A stretch of 64,000 nucleotides of DNA. Origin: Ochrobactrum sp. RH2CCR150 (GTDB lineage: Bacteria; Pseudomonadota; Alphaproteobacteria; Rhizobiales; Rhizobiaceae). This document shows positions 41,185 through 51,059 of the stretch, piece by piece; position 1 is the first letter of the stretch; each line of letters starts with the position of its first letter. Location of the stretch: the NCBI GenBank assembly GCA_014138095.1, contig JACGXE010000009.1:62001-126000 (forward strand). Reading direction: 5' to 3'. The translations under genes were made by a program, and so were the position numbers. The notes under the pieces are model-generated. The model saw only the letters and a list, made by a program, of their open reading frames with translations, searched no databases and was not told where the DNA came from.

Positions 41185-42153
41185 ATGGTTACAGTTCTCA
41201 ATACGGTCAACCAGAGCGGACGTCTGCGGCACCCGGAAAAGGCGCACCGCCCGGACAATGAAGTCCTGAAGAAGCCCGACTGGATTCGCGTCAAGGCTCC
41301 GGTCTCGCGCGGCTATAATGAAACGCGCGAAATCGTGCGTTCCAACAAGCTCGTGACCGTCTGTGAAGAAGCTGGCTGCCCCAATATCGGCGAGTGCTGG
41401 GAAAAGAAGCACGCCACTTTCATGATCATGGGCGAAATCTGCACGCGCGCCTGCGCGTTCTGCAACGTCTCGACCGGCATCCCGACGCCGCTTGATCCAA
41501 ATGAGCCGGAAAATGTCGCCAAGGCTGTCAAACAGATGGGTCTGACCCATGTGGTTATCACCTCGGTGGATCGCGACGATCTGGCTGATGGCGGCGCACA
41601 GCATTTTGCCGACGTCATTCTTGCTATCCGTGCGGCTGCGCCTGCAACGACCATCGAAATTCTGACGCCGGACTTCCTGCGCAAGGAAGGCGCGCTGGAA
41701 GTTGTGGTCAAGGCTCGCCCGGACGTGTTCAATCACAATCTGGAAACTGTGCCGTCGCGCTACCTTAAGGTTCGTCCCGGTGCACGTTATTTCCACTCGA
41801 TCCGCCTGTTGCAGCGTGTCAAGGAACTCGATCCGACCATTTTCACTAAGTCCGGTATCATGGTTGGCCTTGGCGAAGAGCGGAATGAAATCTTGCAGCT
41901 GATGGACGATCTTCGTTCGGCTGACGTGGATTTCATGACCATCGGTCAGTATCTGCAGCCGACCCGCAAGCACCATCCGGTCATTCGCTTCGTGACGCCG
42001 GACGAATTCAAGTCGTTCGAAACCATCGGCAAGACCAAGGGCTTCCTGCTGGTTGCCTCCAGCCCTCTGACGCGTTCTTCGCATCATGCTGGCGACGATT
42101 TTGCAAAGCTGAAGTCGGCCCGCGAAGCGCAGATTGCCAACCGGGCATCGTAA
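41185..42153 (+). CDS. lipA: Lipoyl synthase
   Basis: Radical-SAM enzyme that inserts two sulfurs into octanoyl groups on E2-type proteins. The 322-residue protein has the auxiliary cluster cysteines Cys60, Cys65 and Cys71 ([12 protein letters not shown]), the radical-SAM cysteines Cys86, Cys90 and Cys93 (CTRACAFC) and the C-terminal RSS motif in [11 protein letters not shown]. Its neighbours, PdhB and PdhC, carry the lipoyl domains it modifies. Confidence 0.98.
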   Translation: MVTVLNTVNQSGRLRHPEKAHRPDNEVLKKPDWIRVKAPVSRGYNETREIVRSNKLVTVCEEAGCPNIGECWEKKHATFMIMGEICTRACAFCNVSTGIPTPLDPNEPENVAKAVKQMGLTHVVITSVDRDDLADGGAQHFADVILAIRAAAPATTIEILTPDFLRKEGALEVVVKARPDVFNHNLETVPSRYLKVRPGARYFHSIRLLQRVKELDPTIFTKSGIMVGLGEERNEILQLMDDLRSADVDFMTIGQYLQPTRKHHPVIRFVTPDEFKSFETIGKTKGFLLVASSPLTRSSHHAGDDFAKLKSAREAQIANRAS

Positions 42154-42156
42154 AAC

Positions 42157-42609
42157 ATGCCGCAGTTTACGACCGTCAGACGGGTGCATCACCGGGCCGA
42201 TCAGATGTTCGCGCTCGTGGCGGATGTCGAGAAATATCCGGAATTTCTGCCAATGTGCGAAGCCTTGTCGATCCGCTCCCGCAAGGAGCGCGACGGCAAG
42301 GCCTTGCTGATTGCCGACATGACGGTCGGCTACAAGCTGATCCGCGAGACTTTCACGAGTCAGGTGCTGCTGAAGCCGGACGAGAACGTCATCGACGTCA
42401 AGTATCTCGACGGCCCGTTCCGCTATCTCGATAATCGCTGGACGTTCAAACCTGTCGAGGACGCGGCCTATTGCGACGTCGAATTCTTCATCGATTATGA
42501 ATTCAAAAGTCGCACACTCGGCCTGCTGATGGGCACGATGTTTGATCTGGCCTTCAAGAAATTCTCTGAAGCCTTCGAAAAACGCGCCGACAAAATTTAC
42601 GGTCTGTAA
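42157..42609 (+). CDS. COQ10/RatA-type START-domain protein
   Basis: 150-residue START/SRPBCC-fold protein beginning MPQFTTVRRVHHRADQMFAL and ending DLAFKKFSEAFEKRADKIYG. Relatives are mitochondrial COQ10, which binds ubiquinone, and E. coli RatA, which is reported to block ribosome subunit joining. A quinone-related role is the likelier one in alphaproteobacteria. It starts three bases after lipA, so it is in the same operon. Confidence 0.88.
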   Translation: MPQFTTVRRVHHRADQMFALVADVEKYPEFLPMCEALSIRSRKERDGKALLIADMTVGYKLIRETFTSQVLLKPDENVIDVKYLDGPFRYLDNRWTFKPVEDAAYCDVEFFIDYEFKSRTLGLLMGTMFDLAFKKFSEAFEKRADKIYGL

Positions 42610-42613
42610 TCAA

Positions 42614-42632
42614 ACGGCGCTTACTGCGCCGT
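42614..42632. terminator. Hairpin between converging COQ10-like and SDR genes
   Basis: ACGGCGC (42614-42620), loop TTACT, GCGCCGT (42626-42632). It overlaps the SDR stop codon. Only short T tracts flank it, so it is a weak bidirectional candidate. Confidence 0.4.
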
Positions 42633-43361
42633 ATAGCCTCCATCCACCATCAATGACGATCCGGTGATGAATGAGGCCTCGTCGCTGGCGAGGAACAGAA
42701 CGGCGCTTGCCACTTCCTCAGCACGGCCAAGGCGACCCATCGGGTGCAGGGCAACCAGAGCGTCCTTTTTGTCATCGGGAACATCTTTCAGAAGCGGCGT
42801 ATCGATATAGCCGGGGCAGACGGCATTCACGCGGATATTCTGTGTGCCGTAATCGATAGCCAGCGTCTGGGTGAGCAGCTTCACGCCGCCTTTTGCCGCT
42901 GCATAGGCCGTCACGCCCGACTTGCCGACATGGCTGTGGATCGATCCGCAATTGACGATAACGCCGCCGCCTTGCGAACGCATCTGGTCGATTGCGTATT
43001 TATCGCATAGGTAAACGCCCGTCAGATTGATGTCGATGGTCTTTTGCCAGCTGCTTTCGTCAAGCTCATCGATCGGTCCATCCGCTGCAATACCCGCATT
43101 GGCGAACATGATGTCGAGACGACCGTAATTTTCCACTGTTCGGGCAATTAGTTCCTGAACAGCTTTGGTTTTTGTCACGTCTGTCTTGATGAAAATGGCC
43201 TGCTGGTGTGCTCCGGCGAGCTCGTCGGCCAGTTGCTGGCCGTGATCGGCATAATCGGCAATGACGACATTCGCGCCTTCACGTATAAAAGCCCGGACCG
43301 TCGCTTCCCCAATACCGCTTGCCCCGCCCGTTACGATAGCCACCTTGCCTTTGAAACGCAT
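42621..43361 (-). CDS. Short-chain dehydrogenase/reductase
   Basis: 246-residue classical SDR: the cofactor motif TGGASGIGEA at residue 11, NAG near residue 89, catalytic Ser in NCGSIHSH and the YxxxK pair in TAYAAAKGG, then a C-terminal GSSLMVDGGYTAQ. The Asp after the second strand (IADYAD) suggests NAD preference. The substrate is not known. It reads toward the COQ10-like gene and lies downstream of pncC on the minus strand. Confidence 0.88.
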   Translation of the reverse strand: MRFKGKVAIVTGGASGIGEATVRAFIREGANVVIADYADHGQQLADELAGAHQQAIFIKTDVTKTKAVQELIARTVENYGRLDIMFANAGIAADGPIDELDESSWQKTIDINLTGVYLCDKYAIDQMRSQGGGVIVNCGSIHSHVGKSGVTAYAAAKGGVKLLTQTLAIDYGTQNIRVNAVCPGYIDTPLLKDVPDDKKDALVALHPMGRLGRAEEVASAVLFLASDEASFITGSSLMVDGGYTAQ

Positions 43362-43432
43362 TGCCCATGTTCCTCATCTTGAACTGATAAGCAGAGGATA
43401 GGGCGGCAGTGCGGAAAGTACATGCGTTGGCG

Positions 43433-43930
43433 TTATGCTTCCCGCAAATTTGTCAGCACCAGTTCCAGCGCGGCAAGAACCGTCTCATGGCGAATTTGCG
43501 CCCGGCTTTTTGGGCCGAAACGGCATTCGCGGTGCAGGGTTGGATGGCCGTTGCGCGCGGAGGCGATATGGACAAGTCCAACAGGCTTTTCGTCCGAGCC
43601 GCCGCCGGGTCCCGCAACACCGGTCACCGCAATGCTGATGCCTGCACGCGAATGCTTCAGCGCGCCTTCGGCCATGGCAATCGCCACTTCCTTCGATACA
43701 GCGCCGACCTGACCGATCAGATCCATCGGCACGCCGATCATTTCGTTCTTGGACTCATTGGAATAGGTGACGAAGCCGCGATCCACGACATCGGACGAAC
43801 CGGCAATGTCGGTCAAAGCGCCGGCAATCAGGCCGCCAGTGCAGGATTCCGCGGTCGCAATCATCAGACCAGCCTTGCGGCAGGCTTCCAGCACTGCGAT
43901 TGCTTCTTTCTCTGCGACGAGTTCGCTCAT
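43433..43930 (-). CDS. pncC: CinA-family nicotinamide-nucleotide amidohydrolase
   Basis: 165-residue stand-alone CinA C-terminal domain, which deamidates NMN to NaMN in pyridine nucleotide salvage. The motifs are [19 protein letters not shown] near residue 24, [16 protein letters not shown] near residue 52 and [20 protein letters not shown] near residue 101. The N-terminal domain of full-length CinA is absent. Its ATG overlaps the ispDF stop by four bases (ATGA). Confidence 0.92.
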   Translation of the reverse strand: MSELVAEKEAIAVLEACRKAGLMIATAESCTGGLIAGALTDIAGSSDVVDRGFVTYSNESKNEMIGVPMDLIGQVGAVSKEVAIAMAEGALKHSRAGISIAVTGVAGPGGGSDEKPVGLVHIASARNGHPTLHRECRFGPKSRAQIRHETVLAALELVLTNLREA

Positions 43931-45141
43931 TCCGGCACCTCACCGGGATAAATGACGGTCGCCGTCGCAATGGCGGCGATGCCTTCGCGGCGACCGACAA
44001 AACCGAGCTTTTCGTTGGTCGTGGCCTTGATCGACACACGGTCGGCGGCAATGCCGAGCATATCGCAGAGCGCTTCCGTCATGGCGGCGCGATGTGGCCC
44101 GACTTTCGGCGCTTCGCTGATCAGCGTCACATCCACATTGGCGATGCGCCCGCCAGCCTCGCGAACGATCTTGGCTGCGTGCTCGATGAAGATGCGCGAG
44201 GCTGCGCCCTTCCATTGCGGGTCCGATGGCGGGAAATGCGTGCCAATATCGCCAGCGCCGCGCGTGGCGAGCAGAGCGTCGGTGAGGGCGTGAAGCGCCA
44301 CATCGGCGTCTGAATGGCCATTGAGCTTTGCTTCATGCGGGATTTTCACGCCGCAGAGCGTGACGTGATCGCCCGGCTCGAAGGAATGTACATCATAGCC
44401 ATTGCCCGTGCGAATATCCGGAAAGGCGGCATGGTCCTGCCGCAGGCGCTTGTCTGCCATTTCGATGTCCTTTGCCCAGGTAAGCTTTGTGTTGTCGGCT
44501 GAGCCTTCGATGATGCGCACGGCGAGGCCCTGCCATTCGGCGATGGCGGCATCGTCGGTGAAATCCGTGCGACGGATGGCGAAGGCTTTCTCATGTGCGT
44601 CGAGAATCGGCGCATAGGGAAATGTCTGCGGAGTTTGTGCCGCGAACAGGCCAGCGCGAGGAACTGTGGTTTTGACCGTTCCGTCAATGGCCGATTGCTT
44701 CAACGTATCTGAAACGGCCAGCGCGGGAAGGACGCCTTCCTCCGGTGTCAGATTACCGACGATCCGTTCAAGCAGTCCCTGCGTGATGAAAGGGCGCACA
44801 CCGTCATGGATCATCACATAATGCGGCGCGTGGTCCTTGAGGGCGAGTAGCCCCAGCCGTGTGGATTCCTGCCGTGTCGGGCCGCCCGTCACGACGATTA
44901 TATCTTCGTTGCTTTCTGGAACTGCGCGTTCATAAAGCAGGTGATCATCCGGATGAATGACGACGACGATCTTGTCGACCAGAGTGCAGTCGATAAAGGC
45001 GCGCAACGTCCGCGCGAGCACGGCTTCGCCGCCGATGCGCCGATATTGCTTCGGCCCTTCGACGCTTTGCCCCGCCCGTTCGCCCCGGCCGGCTGCCACA
45101 ATGACCGCTGCTGTTTTCGAAATGATCTTCGCCTTTGCCAA
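43927..45141 (-). CDS. ispDF: Bifunctional MEP cytidylyltransferase / MEcPP synthase
   Basis: Fused enzyme for two steps of the MEP isoprenoid pathway. IspD is N-terminal ([13 protein letters not shown], residues 12-24; [19 protein letters not shown]) and IspF C-terminal from about residue 245 ([36 protein letters not shown]). The product is 404 residues. The start is TTG at 45141; no ATG or GTG gives a complete N-terminus. It overlaps pncC by four bases. It shows that the MEP pathway operates although dxr is not in this window. Confidence 0.95.
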   Translation of the reverse strand: MAKAKIISKTAAVIVAAGRGERAGQSVEGPKQYRRIGGEAVLARTLRAFIDCTLVDKIVVVIHPDDHLLYERAVPESNEDIIVVTGGPTRQESTRLGLLALKDHAPHYVMIHDGVRPFITQGLLERIVGNLTPEEGVLPALAVSDTLKQSAIDGTVKTTVPRAGLFAAQTPQTFPYAPILDAHEKAFAIRRTDFTDDAAIAEWQGLAVRIIEGSADNTKLTWAKDIEMADKRLRQDHAAFPDIRTGNGYDVHSFEPGDHVTLCGVKIPHEAKLNGHSDADVALHALTDALLATRGAGDIGTHFPPSDPQWKGAASRIFIEHAAKIVREAGGRIANVDVTLISEAPKVGPHRAAMTEALCDMLGIAADRVSIKATTNEKLGFVGRREGIAAIATATVIYPGEVPE

Positions 45142-45227
45142 AGTTGGTCGCTTGGAAGCCGAATAATGCCTTGCATCGACAAATGCCAGACGGCAATTGA
45201 TTTATTGCATATTCCAGAAGCATGCTT

Positions 45228-45286
45228 CCCAAAAGCGAAGACCGCTTTCGGAGTAAAGATACGCATAAAAACAATAAGTTAAAGCG
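45228..45286 (+). repeat. Dispersed palindromic repeat, copy C
   Basis: CCCAAAAGCG...CGCTTTCGG followed by AGTAAAGATACGCATAAAAAC and then AAGTTAAAGCG, in the ispDF/dusB divergent gap. It is more diverged than copies A, B and D but keeps the same order of parts. Confidence 0.5.
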
Positions 45287-45402
45287 TATTCCTCAAATGG
45301 CGCAAAATGCAATGCTATCTGCGTGCTTTTCCTTGCGTTCAAAAGACGAACTGATTAAAGTGTGTGCGTTATGCATCATGCACATGAAATAGGCATTTGT
45401 TT

Positions 45403-46422
45403 GTGACTTCTATCGATCAGCCCTTGGATATCCGTGGCGTGGTGCTCAAGAATCGCGTTTTTCTGGCGCCGATGTCTGGCGTCTCCGATTTGCCGTTTCG
45501 CAAGCGCGCTGCTGCTGCCGGAGCGGGAATGGTCGTTTCGGAAATGGTCGCCAGCGCAGAACTCTGCAATCGTCACAAGGAAAGTCTGCTGCGCCTGTCG
45601 GGCGAAGGTCTGGGAACGCATGTTGTTCAGCTTGCCGGGCGTGAAGCGCACTGGATGGGCGAGGCGGCCAGGATCGCTGAAGGCGAGGGTGCGGATATCA
45701 TCGATATCAATATGGGTTGCCCCGCCAAGAAGGTGACGGGAGGCTATTCCGGGTCTGCGTTGATGCGCGATCTGGATCATGCCATGACGCTTGTCGAGGC
45801 GACAGTGGCTGCCGTCAAGGTGCCGGTCACACTGAAGATGCGGCTTGGCTGGGACGAAAACAGCATCAATGCGCCGGAACTGGCCAAGCGTGCCGAAGAT
45901 GCCGGTATTGCAATGGTCACCGTGCATGGGCGCACACGCTGCCAATTCTATGAAGGCCATGCCGACTGGGACGCCATTCGCGCCGTGCGCGATGCAGTGA
46001 AAATTCCGCTCGTCGCCAATGGCGATGTGACATCGCGTGAAGACGCCGAAGAGATTTGTCGCCGGTCCGGTGCTGATGCGGTGATGGTCGGACGGGCCAC
46101 CTATGGACAGCCATGGCTGCCGGGAGTGATTGCGGGCAGTGCGCTGTCATCGCAATCCGAAACAAAGATTATCGATTATATTATAATGCATTACGAAGAC
46201 ATGCTCAACCATTATGGTAGCAAAACGGGTATTCGCCATGCGCGCAAGCATCTTGGCTGGTATCTGGATCGTCATGCCGGAGAGGCTTTGACCTCTGCGG
46301 ATAAGGCGGAAGTGATGACGCTGACCGATCCCACAAAGGTTGTTGAAGCGCTGCGCCGGATTTTCGCGGCACGGACGACGGATGCGCCAGAGTTGAAATC
46401 GGCGTTCAGAAAGGTCGCCTGA
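45403..46422 (+). CDS. dusB: tRNA-dihydrouridine synthase (NifR3 family)
   Basis: FMN enzyme reducing uridines in the tRNA D-loop. The 339-residue TIM-barrel protein has [17 protein letters not shown], the active-site cysteine in [18 protein letters not shown], and HGRTRCQFY near residue 170. The start is GTG at 45403 (nine bases from an ATAGG); TTG at 45397 is an alternative. nifR3-ntrB-ntrC is a classic alphaproteobacterial operon; the stop overlaps ntrB by one base. Confidence 0.93.
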   Translation: MTSIDQPLDIRGVVLKNRVFLAPMSGVSDLPFRKRAAAAGAGMVVSEMVASAELCNRHKESLLRLSGEGLGTHVVQLAGREAHWMGEAARIAEGEGADIIDINMGCPAKKVTGGYSGSALMRDLDHAMTLVEATVAAVKVPVTLKMRLGWDENSINAPELAKRAEDAGIAMVTVHGRTRCQFYEGHADWDAIRAVRDAVKIPLVANGDVTSREDAEEICRRSGADAVMVGRATYGQPWLPGVIAGSALSSQSETKIIDYIIMHYEDMLNHYGSKTGIRHARKHLGWYLDRHAGEALTSADKAEVMTLTDPTKVVEALRRIFAARTTDAPELKSAFRKVA

Positions 46423-47567
46423 TGCGCGAAAGAGAAGAAAAGGGCAGCATCCCTTCAGTTATTCTGGATGCGATCAGCCAGCCGGTCATTATGGTGGGGC
46501 CTGACAATCACATTGTCTATGCCAATCTGGACGGCGAGCAGTTTTTCCGCTCGGGTTCATCCATATTGGCGCGCAACCGGCTGGAGAGTTTTCTGCCATT
46601 TGGCAGCCCGCTTCTGGCTCTCATCGATCAGGTTCGTGCCAGCCAAATGCCGGTCAATGAATATCGCGTTGATATTTCCTCACCGCGTCTTGGTGCTGAA
46701 CGCATCGTCGATCTATATGTCGCGCCCGTCGTTGAAATGCCGGGTGCTGTGGTCATCCTCTTCAAGGAAAAGACCATGGCGGAAAAGATTGACCGCCAGA
46801 TGACCCATCGCGGTGCTGCGCGTTCTGTTACCGGCCTTGCCTCGATGCTCGCACACGAGATCAAGAACCCGCTATCGGGTATTCGCGGCGCAGCGCAATT
46901 GCTCGAACAGGTGGTTGGCGATGAGGATCGCGCACTGGCGCGGCTCATCACCGATGAAACCGACCGTATCGTGTCTCTCGTAGACCGGATGGAGGTTTTT
47001 TCTGACGAGCGCCCCATTGAACGCACAGCCGTGAATATTCACGCGGTTCTGGACCATGTGAAGGCCGTTGCCCGTAATGGCTTTGCCCGGCATATCCGCT
47101 TCTCGGAAGATTATGATCCATCGCTGCCGCCGGTTTTCGCCAATCGCGATCAGCTTGTGCAGGTGTTTCTCAATCTGGTGAAGAACGCAGCGGAAGCCAT
47201 TGGCGACCGCGATCACGGAGAAATCCTTCTCTCGACGGCTTACCGTCCGGGTATCCGTCTTCAGGTGCCCGGTGCGCGCGACCGTGTGGCGCTGCCGCTG
47301 GAATTCTGCGTACACGACAATGGGCCGGGCGTGCCACAGGATATGCTGCCGCATCTCTTCGATCCGTTTGTGACGACCAAAACCAACGGCTCAGGCCTTG
47401 GACTGGCACTGGTGGCAAAAATCATCGGCGATCATGGCGGCATCATCGAATGCGACAGCCATCCGTCGCGCACTACTTTCCGCATTCTGATGCCTGCCTG
47501 GAAAAGCTCGGATGTTGCTTCCCGGGCAAGCAAATTCACGACTGATTATACCGGAGACGACGCATGA
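46422..47567 (+). CDS. ntrB: Nitrogen regulation sensor kinase NtrB
   Basis: Cytoplasmic histidine kinase/phosphatase that sets NtrC phosphorylation in response to PII. The 381 residues comprise an N-terminal PAS domain (about 12-125), the phospho-acceptor His145 in [20 protein letters not shown], and an ATPase domain with the N box ([14 protein letters not shown]), G1 (HDNGPGVP) and G2 ([17 protein letters not shown]). No membrane segment is present. It overlaps ntrC by four bases. Confidence 0.96.
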   Translation: MREREEKGSIPSVILDAISQPVIMVGPDNHIVYANLDGEQFFRSGSSILARNRLESFLPFGSPLLALIDQVRASQMPVNEYRVDISSPRLGAERIVDLYVAPVVEMPGAVVILFKEKTMAEKIDRQMTHRGAARSVTGLASMLAHEIKNPLSGIRGAAQLLEQVVGDEDRALARLITDETDRIVSLVDRMEVFSDERPIERTAVNIHAVLDHVKAVARNGFARHIRFSEDYDPSLPPVFANRDQLVQVFLNLVKNAAEAIGDRDHGEILLSTAYRPGIRLQVPGARDRVALPLEFCVHDNGPGVPQDMLPHLFDPFVTTKTNGSGLGLALVAKIIGDHGGIIECDSHPSRTTFRILMPAWKSSDVASRASKFTTDYTGDDA

Positions 47568-49036
47568 TAGCAGGACGCCCGACGGGAACCGTATTGGTGG
47601 CGGATGACGATGCGGCGATCCGCACTGTGCTCAATCAGGCACTCTCCCGGGCCGGTTATGATGTGCGGGTGACGTCGAATGCCGCGTCCTTGTGGCGTTG
47701 GGTGGCGGCTGGCGATGGCGACCTGGTGATCACTGACGTCATGATGCCGGATGAAAACGCCTTTGACCTTCTGCCACGCATCAAGAAAATGCGGCCCGAT
47801 CTGCCCATCGTGGTGATGAGCGCACAAAACACTTTCATGACGGCCATTCGCGCTTCGGAAGCGGGCGCTTATGAATATCTGCCGAAACCGTTCGATCTGA
47901 CGGAACTGATCAATATTGTCGGTCGCGCTTTGTCAGAACCGAAACATAAGCCGATTGCCACGCTTCACGACGAACCCGGCGAGAATATGCCGCTTGTCGG
48001 TCGGTCGCCTGCCATGCAGGAAATCTACCGCGTTCTAGCGCGCATGATGCAGACGGACCTCACCATGATGGTGACGGGCGAATCCGGCACCGGCAAGGAG
48101 CTGGTCGCACGCGCGCTGCATGAATATGGCCGCCGCCGTAAGGGACCGTTTGTTGCGATCAATATGGCCGCCATTCCGCGTGATCTGATCGAATCGGAGC
48201 TGTTCGGTCACGAGAAGGGCGCTTTCACCGGCGCGCAGAATCGCTCGAGCGGTCGTTTCGAGCAGGCCAATGGCGGCACGCTTTTCCTCGATGAAATCGG
48301 CGATATGCCGATGGAAGCGCAAACCCGCCTGCTTCGCGTGTTGCAGCAGGGCGAATATATGACGGTTGGCGGACGCACACCCATCAAGACGGACGTGCGC
48401 ATTGTGGCGGCGACCAACAAGGATTTGCGTCAGCTGATCGCGCAGGGTCTGTTCCGCGAAGACCTTTATTATCGCCTGAATGTGGTGCCGTTGCGCCTGC
48501 CGCCGCTACGTGAACGCAGCGAGGATGTACCCGATCTGGTGCGTCATTTCTTCAAGCGCGCCGCTGAAGAGGGCTTGCCGGAAAAGCGCATCACCAATGC
48601 CGGTCTCGACATGATGCGCCGCTATCCGTGGCCGGGCAATGTGCGCGAACTTGAAAATCTGGTGCGCAGGCTGGCCGCGCTTTATCCGCAGGAAGAGATT
48701 TCGCCGGAAATCATCGAAACCGAGCTGAAGGCGGAAATGTCGAAGCCCGACAGCATTCCGGCGGTGACGGGCGATGCGGAAAACATCACGATCTCGCAAG
48801 CGGTTGAGCAGAACATGCAGCGTTATTTCGCTTCGTTCGGTGCTGATCTGCCGCCTCCGGGGCTTTATCATCGCGTGCTGGCTGAGCTTGAATATCCGCT
48901 GATCCTGGCCTGCCTGACAGCAACGCGCGGCAACCAGATCAAGGCCGCCGACCTGCTTGGCCTCAACCGCAATACACTGCGCAAGAAAATCCGCGAACTC
49001 GGCGTAAATATCTATCGCGGCGGCAAGGGAAACTAA
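47564..49036 (+). CDS. ntrC: Nitrogen regulation response regulator NtrC
   Basis: Sigma-54 activator of nitrogen-limitation genes. The 490-residue protein has a receiver domain (Asp58 in [11 protein letters not shown]), an AAA+ domain with Walker A GESGTGKE (172-179), the sigma-54 contact loop GAFTGA (219-224) and Walker [12 protein letters not shown], and a C-terminal Fis-type HTH ([20 protein letters not shown]). ntrY/ntrX do not follow directly; a strongly folded gap and a convergent gene do. Confidence 0.97.
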   Translation: MIAGRPTGTVLVADDDAAIRTVLNQALSRAGYDVRVTSNAASLWRWVAAGDGDLVITDVMMPDENAFDLLPRIKKMRPDLPIVVMSAQNTFMTAIRASEAGAYEYLPKPFDLTELINIVGRALSEPKHKPIATLHDEPGENMPLVGRSPAMQEIYRVLARMMQTDLTMMVTGESGTGKELVARALHEYGRRRKGPFVAINMAAIPRDLIESELFGHEKGAFTGAQNRSSGRFEQANGGTLFLDEIGDMPMEAQTRLLRVLQQGEYMTVGGRTPIKTDVRIVAATNKDLRQLIAQGLFREDLYYRLNVVPLRLPPLRERSEDVPDLVRHFFKRAAEEGLPEKRITNAGLDMMRRYPWPGNVRELENLVRRLAALYPQEEISPEIIETELKAEMSKPDSIPAVTGDAENITISQAVEQNMQRYFASFGADLPPPGLYHRVLAELEYPLILACLTATRGNQIKAADLLGLNRNTLRKKIRELGVNIYRGGKGN

Positions 49037-49099
49037 GTCGGTTCACCGGGGCTTACGCCACAGTTTTCTTCGTCATTTGCTCATGCGGAAGCGACGGAT

Positions 49100-49140
49100 G
49101 CAAAATCTCATCGACCCGAAAGGAATCGATGAGATTTTGC
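49100..49140. terminator. 15-bp perfect palindrome after ntrC
   Basis: GCAAAATCTCATCGA (49100-49114) pairs with TCGATGAGATTTTGC (49126-49140) around an 11-base loop, 63 bases beyond the ntrC stop. It probably ends the dusB-ntrBC transcript, though no long T run follows. Confidence 0.55.
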
Positions 49141-49143
49141 TGC

Positions 49144-49189
49144 AAAACACGCTGGAAACTTTCATTTCCATTCAGAAAGCGCGTGTTTT
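49144..49189. terminator. Second nested palindrome after ntrC
   Basis: AAAACACGC (49144-49152) pairs with GCGTGTTTT (49181-49189) and encloses TGGAAA (49153-49158) with TTTCCA (49165-49170). It overlaps the stop codon of the small minus-strand gene, for which it may be the 3' hairpin. Confidence 0.5.
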
Positions 49190-49385
49190 AATGCCGGATC
49201 GGTTTCTTAACGGGCTTTCTGACAGGCTTCTTCACGTGTCTTTTGGGGGCTGGCTTCTTTGCCTTGGCTTTTTTGATCACCTTGACCTGATGGACGAGGT
49301 CCGGGGAAATGTGGCTTTGGGCAGCAAATGCAGTGGGAGCGGAAAGAAAGGAAAGTGTGATTGCTGCGGCAAAGAGTTTCTTCAT
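49188..49385 (-). CDS. Small secreted basic protein, function unknown
   Basis: 65 residues beginning MKKLFAAAITLSFLSAPTAF, a clear signal peptide cleaved near AFA-AQ. The mature part is about 43 residues, starting with an SHISPDLVHQVKV segment and ending in a Lys/Pro/Arg-rich tail of KKPV/RKPV repeats. The start follows ATGAGGAT at good spacing; longer frames upstream lack support. I do not recognise a family. A periplasmic polycation binding LPS, peptidoglycan or DNA is possible. Confidence 0.65.
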   Translation of the reverse strand: MKKLFAAAITLSFLSAPTAFAAQSHISPDLVHQVKVIKKAKAKKPAPKRHVKKPVRKPVKKPIRH

Positions 49386-49633
49386 AATCAGTATCCTCAT
49401 TGATTTCAGTAAATCAATAATACATCTATAGATTGTCCCGTTTAGGGCTGAATTGTAAATGAATGTTTCTGGATGGATATTTCGAGAATTTTGAAATTCG
49501 ATAAATAAACTAAGTGTTGCTTCAAAAGTGTGCGTATTTCCCTTGTCCATCAATTCGAACAAATATCAGATATATCAACCGGGAACAGTTTTTGAACTAC
49601 TGGAAAAGCAGGGATCTAGAAAGTGAAAGCGGC

Positions 49634-49647
49634 GAGCGATATCGCTC
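49634..49647 (-). terminator. Palindrome downstream of tRNA-Thr
   Basis: GAGCGATATCGCTC, a 14-bp palindrome able to fold as a 5-bp stem with an ATAT loop, lies 15 bases past the tRNA 3' end. Loose T-rich sequence (CTTTCACTTTC) follows on the minus strand. Confidence 0.4.
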
Positions 49648-49662
49648 CAGCCATTGAATTTG

Positions 49663-49738
<76 letters not shown>

Positions 49739-49947
49739 ACTCCCGATACAGTGTGTATCGAACCGCTTTTGGTTGCAAATCGCTTCCGCTGTGCGGCTAG
49801 CGCTCGATTAGCATAAATGACGCGTCTGTAAAACGAAAATTCTTCGCAAACAGGTCATGGCAACAGGGTTTTTCATGTGATAGCCAATAGACCGCGATGA
49901 GACGTGGCAAACTTATCAGGGTTGGGCTGGGGAGCGAGACGGTAGAC

Positions 49948-50721
49948 ATGAACGAGAAATCACTCGCGCTTCATTTTCTTTCATCCGGGACCGAAGAATC
50001 ACTTGCGGCCCAGAAAGAACTTGTGAACCGCTATGGGCACGTCTCGGGCGAAGATGCCGACATCATCGTTGCGCTCGGCGGTGATGGCACGATGCTGCAG
50101 GCGTTGCGCGACTTTATGAATACCGGCACGCCGATCTATGGCATGAATCGCGGGTCCGTGGGCTTTTTGATGAACGAGTTCAGCGTCGAGAATCTGCCCG
50201 AACGCATTCTGGCAGCGCAAATGGAGACGATCCGCCCGCTCGTCATGATCGCGGAGACCGAAAATTCGGTTCCGGTCGAAGCGCTTGCAATCAATGAAGT
50301 CTCATTGTTCCGCCAGTCCTATCAGGCGGCGAAGGTGCGCATAACCATCGATGGTAAAGTCCGGCTGGAAGAATTGGTCTGCGACGGCGTGATGGTCGCG
50401 ACGCCTGCCGGTTCGACAGCTTATAATCTCTCGGCGCAGGGGCCGATCCTGCCGCTGGAAGCGCCGCTTCTGGCACTGACGCCGGTCAGTCCCTTCCGTC
50501 CGCGGCGCTGGGGTGGCGCATTGTTACCCAAGCACGTGACGGTTCGCATGGATCTGCTTGAAACCGAAAAGCGCCCGGTCAATGCCGTTGCCGATAATAA
50601 CGAGGTCAAATCCGTGACGTCGGTTACGGTGCGTGAGGCACCGAATAGCCAGGTGGCTATTCTGTTCGACAAGAACCACTCCTGGGACGAAAGAATTCTG
50701 ACAGAACAATTCCGCCATTGA
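49948..50721 (+). CDS. nadK: NAD kinase
   Basis: Phosphorylates NAD to NADP. The 257-residue protein has the GGDG motif at residues 44-47 ([14 protein letters not shown]), the NE/D motif in [11 protein letters not shown] and the conserved [20 protein letters not shown]. The start at 49948 gives the family N-terminus [10 protein letters not shown]; an ATG at 49897 adds 17 residues without a ribosome site. It is monocistronic, and a dispersed repeat follows its stop. Confidence 0.94.
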   Translation: MNEKSLALHFLSSGTEESLAAQKELVNRYGHVSGEDADIIVALGGDGTMLQALRDFMNTGTPIYGMNRGSVGFLMNEFSVENLPERILAAQMETIRPLVMIAETENSVPVEALAINEVSLFRQSYQAAKVRITIDGKVRLEELVCDGVMVATPAGSTAYNLSAQGPILPLEAPLLALTPVSPFRPRRWGGALLPKHVTVRMDLLETEKRPVNAVADNNEVKSVTSVTVREAPNSQVAILFDKNHSWDERILTEQFRH

Positions 50722-51059
50722 TCTGAAAACTTGACAGGTTTTCGGGTAAGATTACGCGTAAGCAAAGTTGTCAAACTATCGTGCGCGACACTTCTCTAAT
50801 TGTCATCAATTTGATTTAATTCGACTAGAAAAGACGTTGATTGGAGCGGTTTGTCGTTTTGATCAGGATTATCAAAGCAATTTGATATCGGATGTTGGTA
50901 TTTTGGTTGACTTTTGCACGCTGCGGACGTAGGCGATGCTGCAAGAAAACGCTAGATGCGTTGCAGACGCCTTTTCTGCTTTGGTCCCTGCGCCCGATGA
51001 CGCGGCTGCAATGACAGGATGGGCGGAACACGTTTCCGAACCAGAGAGCTGCGCCTCCA
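50722..51059. other. nadK-helicase intergenic region with long leader
   Basis: 338 bases. Repeat copy D occupies the first 50. A small hairpin (TTTGAT 50858-50863 with ATCAAA 50871-50876) lies further on. DEAD-box helicase genes often have long cold-sensitive leaders; nothing here proves it. No gene is supported. Confidence 0.5.
50723..50766 (+). repeat. Dispersed palindromic repeat, copy D
   Basis: CTGAAAAC (50723-50730) pairs with GTTTTCGG (50738-50745, one G-U), followed by GTAAGATTACGCGTAAGCAAA. It starts right after the nadK stop, as copy B starts right after lpdA. Confidence 0.65.
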
